Below are positions 1-10,980 of a stretch of DNA of 64,000 nucleotides, one piece after another; the stretch's first letter is position 1; every line of letters starts with the position of its first letter. This DNA is from Paratrimastix pyriformis (lineage: Eukaryota; Preaxostyla; Paratrimastigidae), in contig JAPMOS010000013.1 of assembly GCA_027972325.1 (NCBI GenBank), forward strand, positions 578,501 through 642,500. The letters run 5' to 3'. The position numbers and the translations under genes were made by a program. Under the pieces are notes generated by a model. That model had not been told where the DNA came from. It did no database searches and saw only the letters and a list, made by a program, of their open reading frames with translations.

Positions 1-2639
1 AGCGAGGGGGTCGGTGTCGTGGCCGCCAGGGAGGCCGTCGTCGGCGGGCTGCCCGTCGGGCTGGGTGTCGGGGCCCCGGTCGCCCCCACAAGCTCGCCCT
101 GCCCCGCCGCCGCCACCAGACAGAGGGGAGCGCCATTCGGTCAGGCCGGCATGCCCCGACACGTCCCACCAACACCAAGGCCTGAGCTGAGGCCACCCCG
201 AGCCGGCGCCCGGCCAGTCCGGCAGCACAGCCATCGAGGCCCCCCGGGGAGGCGGGATGTGGGAGGACGGGCGGGCGGGCGGGCGGGCGGGCGGACCTCG
301 TCGGCGAGGCTGAGCAGGGCCCACTCCTCGTCGGCCGGGGACTCGGCCTGCTCGGGGGCGGGGCTGGCGGGGCTCGGCGAGGCCGCGGCACGGCGGCGGC
401 GCGGGGGGGCCGCGGTGGCAGCCTCCAGAAGGGGCGCCGGCCCAGAGACGGGCCTCACCCTCGCCTGGACCGAACGAAACGGATGGACCCGCGGGCAAAA
501 ATAAGGGTGACGGAGGTCGGGGGGGGGGGGGGGGGGGACGGTATCGGGGTGGTGGTGGCCATGGGGACGGACCATCGTCGAGGGCGCGGGCTCGGGGCTG
601 GCGGGCCGGGGCGGCCCAGGCCCCGGGCAGGAGAGGCGGGCGGCGGGACCTCGTCGGGCTCGTCCTGCTCCTCGCCCTCGCCCTCGTCGCCGTCCCCCGC
701 GGGGCTGCCTCTCAGCCGCCGGGCGTGGCGGCGCTTGGCGGCGGGCGTCTCGCGGTCGTTGGCGCCCGTGGTGGGCGGCACGGCCAGCAGCTCCTCCAGC
801 AGGCCCGGGATGCTGCTCTCGGAGGCCGCGTCCTCCTCGGCCGGGCCGCCCCCCGGCGGCTGCAGCGGGATGAGGCCGCCCCCCCCGGCAGCCCCCTGGT
901 CACCCTCCTCGCCCATCCGCATCCCCGGGTGGGCGGGCGACATGAACCCGTATGCGTCCGGCGCCTCCTCGGGCTCGTCGGGGCGCACCTCCCAGCCCGT
1001 CGTGCAGCCTGCTGTCCGTCCCCAGGCCCCCCAGACGGCAGCCGACAGGGCCACAGGTCAGCACGGGCGGGCGAGGGCGAGAAGGGGGGCGATGCGGTGC
1101 ACATAGAGTCGGGTCGGAGTCGGAGTCAGAGTCGGGGCGCGGGCGCGAGGCGCGGACCGTTGGCCTTGCGCGACCGGGCGATGGCGGCCGGGCCGCGAGG
1201 CGAGGGGCCGCGCTGGCTGGGGCTGCGCCAGGGCGCGTCGGGGATGTCGCTCAGCTCGTGGAACTCGAAGGCCGCCCCGCCCTCGTCGGCCTCCAGCCCC
1301 GCCACCCGCTGCGTCCCGCGGGCGGCCATCTGGGGGGTCTTGGGGAGGGTCCTCTGGGTGGCCGCGGGGGGCAGGGCGGGGGCAGCGGGGGGCTGCTGGC
1401 GCCCCTCATCGGGGGCCGGCTGGGCTTCCTGCTGGCCGACGGCCTCCCAGCGGCGCCGGCCCAGCTCGATCAGGGTCCGCACCAGGCCGCCGCCCGCCCC
1501 GGGGTTGGCCGGGGCCGCCGGGGGCGAGGCAGGGGGCGAGATAGGGGTGGCCATGGGGGAGGCCGTCTTCGATACGGGAGTCGGGGGCGGCGGCGACGGC
1601 ACCCGGGGCGTCGAGCTGGGGCGCTCCTCCTCGGGGGGCGCCCCCAGGACCAGCCGGAGGGGCGCCCCGGGGGCTGCCTTGGCGGGGGCGGGGCGGGGGT
1701 GGCCCTTGCCCGGGGGCGAGCGGGCGGGGGCGGGGGGGGGCGGAGGGCGAGGGGGCGGTGGAGGTGGAGAAGGTCGAGGAGGCGTCGTCGTCGGTGGCGC
1801 TGGACGGGGCTGCCTCGGAGTCCTCCTCGTCGCCGTCCCCCGAGGGCGACCGCGGCTCGGTCTTGCGGCCGCGCCCCTTGGGCCGGGCAACCTCCTCCAT
1901 CGCGTCCGCCACGTGGGTCGCCCGGGCGTCCATGGCAAGCTGGCCCCCGCGAGCCCCCCGCCCCACAGGACGAACAACGGTGTCATGGGGGCCGTGTATG
2001 GGCATCGGGGCATCGGGGCATCGGGGCATCGGGGCATCGGGGCATCGGGGCATCGGGGCATCGGGGCATCGGGGCATCGGGGCATCGGGGCAGAGCGGAC
2101 CTGCCTCTCGGTTGGGGCCAGCTGGAGGCCGGCCGCGGGGAGCACCTCAGGCGAGTACGGCGAGGTCCGGTGGCGCCCACAGAGGGCCGAGGGGTGGGTG
2201 GGGGGCGTGGCCGGGGCTGGGGTGGGCTGCAGCAGGGGCGAGTGGTCCAGGGGGGTCGCGTGGGGCGACCGCGGCTCGCCCGGGTCGCTGCTGTCCGAGG
2301 GCACCTGCGCGGCCGGGCGGGCGGCCGTCAGAGGCATCATGCGGGAGGTGGCATGCACAGGGACATGGGGCATGGGGGTCTGTGCAGGGGAGGCGGGCAG
2401 GTGGGCAGGGCGTGCGGGGGGCGGACCATCATCCAGTCAGAGGTGGGGCAGGGCCCCCCGTTGGCGTCCTCGTCGTCCCCGTCGCCCACCAGGACGGGCT
2501 CGCCCTGCTGGGTGGCCTGCACCGTGGCCACGTCCTGGGCGCTGGGGGGCGAGGGCGCCGGGGGCGGGATGCCGGCCTCGGGCAGCTCGTCCGCCCCCAG
2601 GGCCGACGGCTCGGGAGATGCGCTCCGCCAGCCGCACAT
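1..2639 (-). CDS. Disordered Pro/Ala/Ser-rich protein, 3' end beyond left edge
   Basis: Unrecognised gene. The chosen ATG (2637-2639) opens a 71-codon exon (2427-2639). Introns at 2380-2426 and 1940-2100 begin GTCCGC and end CAG and keep frame. The third exon (about 1158-1939) is acidic and Ser/Thr-rich (a DGDEEDSEA stretch). It reads in two frames that meet near a G-run at 1727-1740. Its length, 782 nt, is off by one from what the flanking phases need, so either the assembly has a homopolymer indel or a tiny intron was missed. Further exons read through AGCTTGWEVRPDEPEEAP (about 1000) and a KRRHARRLRG basic patch (about 720), then an Ala/Pro-rich segment to about 300. The last exon continues past base 1. 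No domain is visible, and composition suggests a disordered, possibly nuclear protein. It may be a continuation of the next gene, but that one has a clean stop at 2986-2988. Confidence 0.45.
2001..2090. repeat. GGGGCATC octamer array
   Basis: About eleven direct copies of GGGGCATC. They lie inside the predicted intron 1940-2100 of the left-edge gene, so the MPRCPDA-type open frames across it are not expected to be translated. Confidence 0.9.
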
Positions 2640-2985
2640 GGCCTCGTCCTCGGCCCCGGGCCCGTCCCTGGGGGGGCGGCTGTTGGCCTTGTTGGCCCGG
2701 GTCGGATGGGTCCGGGCAGCGACCTGCGCCCACCGGCCGGGGCAGCCGCCACCCCACCCCCCAGAAGGGACAAGGGAGGAGCGGGCTATGAGCACGGCCT
2801 CGGGTGCCGCCCGTGACCCCGCCCCGGCCCCCCGGCCTCCCCGCCCGAGATTCTCCTGCCCTCCCCCCGCGGAGCGGTCCGTGCGAAGGGCAGGGGAATC
2901 TCTTGGCGGGGGCACTTTAATACAAAGAGGGCGGCGGGGGACGAGGGGAGGGGGGGGGGGGGGGGGGGGCGGTGTCGGAGCGGTG

Positions 2986-5900
2986 TTATGAAGACCCGGT
3001 GGGGGAGGGCGGCTGGAGACTAACCCGCACGATCCGGGGCTCCTCCTCGGGCTGGGCGGCCAGCTCCTCGTCCCCCCCATCGGCCTCGGCCTCGGCCTCA
3101 GCCTCAGCCTCGTCGGCCTGGGCCCGGGCCTTGCGGGCGGGGGAGGCCTCCTTGGGGGTGGGCTGGGCCTCCGAGCTTGCCACCGACTCGGCCTCGTCGT
3201 AGGGCCCGGTCCGGAGGGCCTCCTTGGCCGGTGCCTGCCGGCTGGGCGAGCCCTGAGCGGGCGGGGCCGGGGCCGGGGTGGGGTGGCCCATCAGGCGGCC
3301 CGTGTATGAGGACAACGAGGACGGGGTGGTGGCCGTGCTGGGGGGCAGGGCGCTCTGGGTGAGGGGGCTCGAGGGAGCCTGGGCGCTCTGGGTGGCCGCC
3401 AGCGAGGGGCTGCTCGGCACCGCGGGGACGGCCGCCCCCAAGGGGGTCGCGGCCGGGGGGCCTGTGAGGGCGATGGGGCGCAGCTTCTGGGTGGGGGGAC
3501 TGGGCCGGGTCACCTGGGGGGTCGAGGTGGCCGGGATGAGGGTCGGCGAGCCCAGCAGGGCCATCAGCGAGGCCGCGAAAGAGGGCGACGCGTTGGCGGC
3601 GGCTCCTGTCCATGGGCCCCACCCACCCACCGGCCCACCCACCGGCCCACCCACCGGCCCACCAAGCGAAAAAACGGCTCCATCAGCGGTGCTCGGCCCT
3701 CCATGTGTGCGGATGTGCGGATATGGGTGCGGCGAGGGTGTGGTGCGGGTGGGGGGAGCGGGATGGGGAGGGGCTGACCTCGGACGACGGTGGGCGGGTT
3801 GCTCGGAGGGGCAGGGCGCGAGGGGGTCTGGATGCCGACCTGCGCGGAGGGCGGAATGTAAGCCGCGGCCAGGCCAGCCACGGACCCGGGAAGAGAAGGC
3901 AGGGGTGCAGGGCAGAAGGCAGGGGTGCAGGGCAGAAGGCGAGGGCCGACCTGGGTGGCGGCGTTGGGGGAGCGGTAGGTCATGCTCTTGACGAAGGGGT
4001 GCTCCTCGCTGCCCGGCTGCTGCTGGGAGACCTCGGCTGCGGCAAGGTTGGCCTCGAGGCGCCGCAGAGCCTCCGCCGGGTGGGCGGGGCTGCTCCCCGC
4101 GGGGGCCGCCGTGGACGGGGACTGCTGCTGTTTGGCGGGGGATGGGCCAGCGGCTGGGGCGGCCTTCTCCTTGGGGGCGGGGCGCTCGTCGTCGCTGCTG
4201 CTGTCCTCGGTGGCCGAGTCGACGGCCGAGCGGGCCGGGTAGGCCAGGGTCGACCCGGGGTGGGCGGGGCTCCGCTTGGGGGCCGCCCCGCCCGAGGGGG
4301 GCGTCATGTGGCGCCGCCGGATGGCGCTGGAGCTGGCACGCTCGGGGGTGGGCCGGGGCGCCGACGAAGGGGGCGTGCTGGGGGTGGCGCCCTTATCGGC
4401 GGCCGCTGGCGAGCCCCCAGAGGCCGAATGAGCAGCAGCGCGGGCCGGGGTGGCGGCGGGGGGCGTGCTCAGGGCCGACTCGCTGGCCGAGGGGGCCGGG
4501 GGCGCCTCCCGAGCAGCAGCGCCGGGGGTGGCGGAGACAGGGGTCAGGGTCACCACAACCCCCGCCGTGGCCCCGCGGGGCGAGGTGGGCGAGGGGGGCT
4601 GGCGGATGAGCTCGTGGAGCCGCTGCACCCGGCTGGTGACGGCGGCGTGGTCCCGATTGACGGCCTCCATCTGGGCCCGCAGGGCCTGCCGCTCCCGGTG
4701 CAGGGCCAGCTGGCCGGGCGAGAGGGCCCCCTCCGAGGTCGAGGCGGCCGGGCCCGATGGGGCGGGCAGGGCCAGCTGGGGGCAGGGGGCCGTCTGGTAG
4801 GCATGCAGGTCGGCCTCGATCTGGCGCATGAGGGCCTCCTTCTGAGCCCCCGTCAGCTGTTGCGTCGCGGCCGCGGACCGGGGGGTCAGGGCAGCAGCGG
4901 GCGGGGCTGGCGCCGTGGCAGGTGCCGGGGCCGGGACAACAACAACGGCGGCGGCGGCGGCAGGGGACTGGGGCTTGGTCAAGCCAGCCTCGATGTCGTC
5001 CTCGTCGTCCGCCTCGGGCAGGCCGCCTTCGCGGGGTCGCCGGGGCCGCCGGGCAGCGGCCGCCAGGGCAAGTGGAGTCTGCTCGGGGGCCTCCCGACCG
5101 GCGGGGCCCTCCTCCTCGCTGGCCTGCTCGCTTCCATCCTCCTCGGATTCCTCCCCGGCCGAGGCGGGGGAGGCCTCGTCCCGGGTGCGCTTAGACCGCT
5201 GCTGGGCGGCCGCCTCGGGCGAAGGGGCAAAGGCCGCAGGAGCCAGCGGGGCCGGGGGCAGCAGCGGGGCCTTCAGGGGCGACGATGCCGGGGCAGCGGC
5301 GGCTGTGGCGGCAGCGGGGGCGGGGGCGGGCTCCCTGCTGTCGGGGACGTCGCCCCGGCGCGGCGACTTGGGATGATGCCGGGAATGGGCCTGCGGAGGC
5401 GACGAGGCGGCACCCTCAGTGAAGACGGCCGGCAAGGGGCGCCGCTGCTGCGGCTGCTGCTGGGCGGGCGACTGGGGCCGCTGCTGGGTGTGGGCCTGCT
5501 CGGAGGTGGCGGCGGCCATGTCGAGCTGGCTCAGGTAGATCGCGTCCGACTCGGAGTGCACGCTGGAGGCCGTCGAGACGGGCGCGGGGGGGATGCCATC
5601 GGTGGTGGCCGGCGAGCGGGGCCTGGCCTGGTCGGCGGGGGCCGGCCCAAGGTGGGTCAGCTCGCCCGTGCGGGGGTTCAGCCGGTAGGCGGCCGTGGGC
5701 ACGTCCCGGCCCGCGCTGCTGCCGACCGAAGCGGAGGCGGTCGAGGCGAGGCTCTGCTGGGTGAGGCTCTCGGTCGTGGCCAGGCCCCGGCGCGAGGTGA
5801 CCGAGGGCTGGTCCTCGAGGGCGCCCTCGTCGCCCTCCTCCCCGTCGGCCCCCCTGGAGGCCTCGTCCACACCCCCATCCTCGCCCTCGGGGGCCTGCGA

Positions 5901-8900
5901 CTGGCCGAGAGCCTCCTCCTCCGCCTCCCCCGCCTCCTCCGCCTCCCCCGCCTCCTCCGCCTCCTCGCCTTCCTCGCCCTCGAGGCTATCCTCGGCCGCC
6001 GCGACCAGGTCGGGGCACACATGGTGGGAGTGCGGGGCCAGCGAGCTGCTGGCCACGCTGGCGAGGTCGCCGGGGGCGTGGCGGAAGCGCTCCAGGAAGT
6101 GCTCCAGGAAGGCGGCCCGGCGGAAGGCCGTCGGCAGCTGGGTGGTGAAGAGCAGCGCCAGATGGACGTCGCGGGCCTCGAGCTGCACCCCGCCCCCACG
6201 ACCAGAGACCCGCAATGCCGACCACCGGAGGGAAGCTGAGATCGCTGCCACCGGCCCCCCCCCCCCCCCCCCCCCCCCCCCAGGCCCCCCAGGCCCCCAG
6301 GCCCCCAGGCCCCCAGGCCCCCAGGCCCCCAGGCCCCCAGGCCCCCAGGCCCCCCAGGCCCCCCAGGCCCCCCAGGCAGCCGAGAGGGCCAAAGGTCAGC
6401 ACAGGCGGGCGAGGGCGGACCGAGTTCTGCTCGGCGAGGCCGTAGAGGAGGTCGGCCATCCAGGCCACCTCGGCGGGGCTCTGCTGGTCCTCATCGGGCG
6501 GGGCGGCCAGGGCCCGGGAGCGGGCCTGGGAGATGATGTCCCGCACGGAGCGGGTGGTGCTCATCGAGAGCCCGTCCGGCTCGGGCTGGCCGGCACCCTC
6601 GTCGCCATCCTCCTCGTACTCCTCCTCCCCGACCTCGACCTCGGCCTCGGCGGGGCTCTCGTCAGGGCCGTCGTCCTCGACTGAGCGGGCCGAGCGGGCC
6701 GAGCGGGCCGCGGGGGCGCCGTACGAGCGGAGGGCCTCCTCGCGGGTGCGGCGGAGCTCCTCGCGGGCGTCGTCGGCCTCGAGGAGCAGGTGGTTGAGCT
6801 CCTCCTCGAGGCGCTCCTCGGCCATGCGGGCCCCCAGCCGGTGGGCCATCCGCTCGAGGCGCCGGTTCTGGCGGAGCAGCCCCTCCAGCTGCTTGTCCAG
6901 GGCCGACTCGCCCCCCGGGCCGCCCGCCCGCCGGGAGGTGGCCGAGGCGGTGGTGGTGGCGGTGGTGGTGGAGAGGGCCGCCGAGGTGGCGGCCGAGGAG
7001 GCCGATCGGGAGCGGGGCGTCCGAGCGAGCGAGGACGAGGCCGCGCTGGACCGGGAGGCTACCGAATAGGCCTCGTCATACGGCTCGCGCTCGTAGCGGG
7101 TCCCGAGGTGGCGCGCTCGCTCGGGGCGGCCTGTCCGGTCGGTCATGACGGGGGCCAGCAGGGGCTGCGAGGTCCGGTGACGCCGGCCGCGGTGCTGCCG
7201 GGCGGGGGGCAGCTCGTGCCGGGGCAGGGGCGGCGGCTCGTCGGGGGCGCCCTCGGCCGACAGGCGTGAAAGCTCCATCAGGGGCACAGCCTCCTCCTCC
7301 TCCTCCTTGGCTGGGGCCGGAGCCGCAGGTTTGGCGGGAGCGGGGACAGGGGCAGGGGCGGGCGCAGCGGCAGACACCTTGGCGGCCGTGGGGTGAGGGA
7401 CGGCTGCCGGGGCCGGGGCGGGGGCGCGACCGGCATGCTGCGGGCTCGGCCTGCGGGCAGAGAGCCTGGACAGAAGGTGTCAGCCACGGGGGTCGGAGGA
7501 ACATCAGTGAGGCGGACCGAGTGGGGGGCCGCGCGCCCGGCAGGCCGGCGGCACGGAGCTGCTGGCGCAGTTGGCGCTCACGATCGAGGGCGGCGATGTC
7601 GATCTCGTCCCAGTTCCCGTCGAGGCCCTGCTGGTCGAAATCCTGCAGGGCCGCCTCGCTGCTGACGGCCCGGGGCCCATCAGGGGCCTCGAGGACGTTC
7701 TCGTAGTTGGGGCCCAGCAGGTCGGCCAGCGAGCGGCCCCCCAGGGACCCCGTGCCCGAGCCCCGGCTGATCCCGCTCAGCCCGCTGGCGCCCGAGGTGG
7801 GGCGGCCCAGCTCGGGTTCGGGGGCAGTGTGCAGGGCGGCCCGCGACAGGCCGGGCGCCGAGTGGAGCGAGGCCCGGACCCGCTGGGTGGCCGTGAGCAG
7901 GGCCGGCTCGAGGCCGTACTTGTCGTAGGGCAGCTGCTCCATCGCGTAGCTGCCCTCGAAAAGCGGATCGTAGCGCCCGTGCGACTCGTACGTCGTGCCC
8001 GCCTCGGCCTCGGCCCCGACCCCGGCGGCCCGACCAGAGTCGCCGTCATCCACATCCCAGGCCACCGGCACCGGGCTCCCCGAGCCGTGGGCGGAGGCAG
8101 CCAGCACCGCTGCGGCCAGATCGAGGGGCGGGCGCGAGGCCCGGATGGCATGGTCGGCCGAAAGGGGTCGCGTCCCGGTCGAGGGGCGCCGGGGCGGCTG
8201 GGCGAACTCCTCCTCGCGGGGCGAGAAGAGGTCCCCGGGGAGCGGGGCGGCCGTGAGGCGCTGCATCTTGGCCAGGATCTCCTCCCAGGCCGTGGGGGTG
8301 CTGGGCGGCCGGGCCGAGGGGGCTTCCGCGTTCCGCTCGACCATCCCCTCCGCCCCACCCCGCCGAGTGACCCCGATGCTGTGCAAGTCCCCGGGCACGG
8401 CGGTCAGAGGGCGCGCGGCGGGGAGCGCAGACGAGGTCGCCTGAGTCCCTGCGGCCTGGGTGGCCGCTGTCGGAGCGGCACCCGAAGCAGTGGAGGCGGG
8501 GGCCGTGCTTGGGGCAGCATCTGTAGTACCAGAGGTGGTGCTGGCCGCGGGCGCTGCGGTTGAAGCAGCCGAGGCCGGGGCAGTGGTGGCAGCGGCTGTG
8601 GTTGTGGTTGTGGTTGTGGCGGGCACGGTGTTTGGGACGGTGGAGGCAGTGGGCGTCCCCGCTGCGGTTGAGGCGCTGGTCGGGCGGGAGGTGGCTGCGG
8701 CTGGAGGGGCGGCCACGCTCTGGACCGGGGCCCGGGTCAGGGGAGGGCTGGTCTGCAGGCGAGGTCCCGGAGCGGCCGGGGGGGCCGATGTCACGGCTGG
8801 CGAGAGGGGCGACGGACTCAGCTTCACGGCCAGGGCGGGGGAGCCGACAGGCGCTGGGGCCTTGCTGGTGGCAGCCGCGGCAGAAGCCGGGGCCGCGGCG

Positions 8901-9488
8901 GTTGAGCGGGGGGACCTGAGAGCGGACTTGGGGGGGGAGCACATCAGATGGGCACGTTGCTCGGCCTCCATCAGTTGCCGCAACACCAGCTCAGAGGCAG
9001 CCGCGGCGGATGGCTGCTGTTCCTGCTGCTGTTCCTGCTGCTGCTGCTGCTGCTGTGCTTGGTGCTGCTGCTGTGCTTGGTGCTGCTGCTGCTGTGCTTG
9101 GTGCTGCTGCTGTGCTTGGTGCTGCTGTGCTTGGTGCTGAGGACTGTCCTCAGTCGGAGTGGGGTCGTGAAATGCCTGCTCGCACATGGCGAAAGCCCGC
9201 AGGACGTGGCGGAAGGGATCCGCAGGGTTGCTCTGCGGGGAAGAGCAGGAGGCCGCTTTGCCATCCTGCTCGCGGAGGCGGTCGGCGAAGGTCACAGGGG
9301 GAGGAGACGACTCGGCAGGGCTACGGAACCGCGAGGTCGCATGCTACAGAGCCGAAGCGGTGAGAACTGACTTGCCTTCTGGGACAGACCGGTGACCGCC
9401 CCAACCGAAAGCGGCGGCGCTGGTCGGCGCTCAGATTGGAAAACCCGACTTCATGCTCCGCTTCGAAGCCAGGGAAGGCAGGGTCCAT
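2986..9488 (-). CDS. 1,960-residue low-complexity coiled-coil protein, unidentified
   Basis: Six exons: 9390-9488, 7518-9343, 6421-7465, 3951-6182, 3779-3839 and 2986-3605. They total 5,883 nt, which is 1,960 codons plus a TAA stop, so the model is internally consistent. Introns are 46, 52, 238, 111 and 173 nt, with donors GTCTGTC, GTCCGCC, GTCCGCC, GTCGGCC and GTCAGCC. The N-terminus (starting MDPAFPGFEAEH) has a basic DQRRRFRL patch, then TFADRLREQ. A Gln/His/Ala tract follows (8998-9140), then long Ser/Thr/Ala/Pro regions. A coiled coil lies around 6750-6910 (LRQNRRLERMAHRLGARMAE and a following Glu/Arg-rich helix). Exon 4 opens with an ordered-looking segment (LEARDVHLALLFTTQLPTAF) and contains short helices around ALMRQIEADLHAYQ and LRRLEANLAAAEV. 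The motif PYDEA(Y/E)SVAS occurs twice, near the middle and near the C-terminus. A scaffold or centrosome-type role would fit the composition but is not shown. Confidence 0.72.
6255..6374. repeat. Homopolymer plus AGGCCCCC minisatellite in an intron
   Basis: A 27-base C run on the plus strand is followed by about eleven AGGCCCCC-type units. All of it is inside the 238-nt third intron (6183-6420) of the 1,960-residue gene, where the sense strand is G-rich. Confidence 0.85.
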
Positions 9489-10066
9489 GTTGTCTAAAGA
9501 CGCAAAAAAAAAACATCGAGAATATGATGGGATCCACCCACAGACCATCCTCGTTTTCGCCTATCATCGGAAACAGGAGTCGAAAAATGAAAACAATCAC
9601 ATGTGATGACCAAAAACGAAACAGCAGACATTCGCCTGTTTCTTCTGAGTAGAAAGATTGGGGAATAGGATCTTTTCCGGTGGCAGAAATATCCCGCGTT
9701 CCCAGGCTACACAACAGAGAGATCGGAAGGGACGAGATGAAACCAGAGAGAGCCGGCACCGGAAAAGCCCGATGAAAGAACCGATAAAAATGAAGTTGAA
9801 AGAAACGGCGCAAACCTTTCGCCAAGGGAGCGGTTGCGTTGGCTATCCTCGCCGACAGGCAAGGACTGCGACATCTGTGTATTGTTGGATCACGAAATCG
9901 CCCCCAAAAGGAAAACAACAAAACCCCGAAGGGATGAGAATTCGTTTCCCAAATTCAGCAAAGACAGGAAAACAAGAAAAGAAAGAAAAGATGAGAGCGG
10001 ACCATGCACACCGGGGCGTTCCTAACTATTCCAATCAAGTTCAAACGCAGCGGGACAGAACTTGAA
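9489..10066. promoter_or_regulatory. Divergent intergenic region
   Basis: This 578-bp gap separates the divergent starts at 9488 (minus) and 10067 (plus). It is clearly richer in A and T than the flanking exons and contains A-runs near 9505 and 9960. No gene or named promoter element is recognised. It is the widest divergent gap in the window. Confidence 0.4.
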
Positions 10067-10826
10067 ATGGAACCAGAACATGCTTTATTCTCTACACAAC
10101 TACCAGCGGGGACTATTATTCAAGCAGACGCAAAGCGTGCAATCACTGAAGGTTCATCGTCCCGTGCCTTTTTGCTGTGCTCATGTTCTTTTCAGCCTTC
10201 GAAAGGTTTATCCTCGAAATTGTCCAAAAGTCTCTGGATGAAAAGGATAACGGATGTATCACCAGTGCCGATGTCACTTCTTCTTTCCCCGAATCTGCGT
10301 ATCCCTTCCTGGGAGATTTGAATGTACTTCAAGTCCGTCGTCACGCTTCGGTTTTCTGGCCCTATGACTGTCCTTTTAGGGCGAAATATCCAGGCATCTG
10401 GCCCGCATGAAGCAGGAGAAAGCATCATCGGAGAAGACCGAGAAGCCTGCCCCCACAAAGGCCGCCAGTGCCAAAACCCCCGCCAAGCCCGCTGCCAAAC
10501 CCGCTGCCAAGCCCGCCGCCAAGCCCGCCGCCAAGCCCGCCGCCAAGCCCGCCGCCAAGCCCGCCGCCAAGCCCGCCGCCAAGCCCGCCGCCAGGGCATC
10601 CGTCAACCCCGGATTGGTAGCCAAACCACAGCCAAAGCCCACCAGCAAAGTACCCGCTGCCCCAGCCAGGGGGGACGGGGAGCCGATAGTCCTGGTGAAC
10701 GACGAGGACAGCAAGCTCCCACACATCCCACTCCTCCCTTCCAAGAAGCCCATTCGCGAGGACGACGATGACGACGATGACGACGGTGGTCAGGTTGTGG
10801 TGGAGGTCTCCTCTCCCGAGCACTAA
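10067..10826 (+). CDS. POLE3: POLE3/CHRAC-17-like histone-fold protein with Lys-Pro-Ala and acidic tail
   Basis: Three exons, 10067-10151, 10196-10332 and 10380-10826, encode 222 residues. Introns are 44 and 47 nt (donors GTTCATC and GTCCGTC). The first third resembles a histone fold of the POLE3/Dpb4 type. It has a short LPAGTI start, a long helix (ADAKRAITEAFERFILEIVQ), a loop and ITSADV strand, and a final helix GEISRHLARMKQEK. In the family this protein pairs with POLE4 or CHRAC15 in DNA polymerase epsilon and chromatin remodelling complexes. The usual stretch of about ten residues between LP and the long helix is missing, so the first helix is shortened. The tail carries about ten KPAA units, resembling linker-histone tails, and then eight Asp residues. 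An acidic tail is also usual in POLE3. Family placement is by remembered pattern, not by search. Confidence 0.62.
10479..10592 (+). repeat. In-frame Lys-Pro-Ala-Ala coding repeat
   Basis: Tandem 12-base units (AAGCCCGCCGCC with third-base variation, TGCC in early units) inside exon 3 of the POLE3-like gene. They encode a Lys/Pro/Ala repeat resembling linker-histone tails. Confidence 0.9.
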
Positions 10827-10980
10827 CCCACTCGACACACCGGACCCCACCACTTTCCACACCCCTCTTCCTTTTTCCTGTTTTTCCAGCTCCTTTTCCC
10901 ATCGTTTTCTTGCGTCTCGGTGCCATCCCAAAAAGCAGCCTCGATCTTCGGTCGGGGTTTGTCGCTTAAACCTGGCATCT

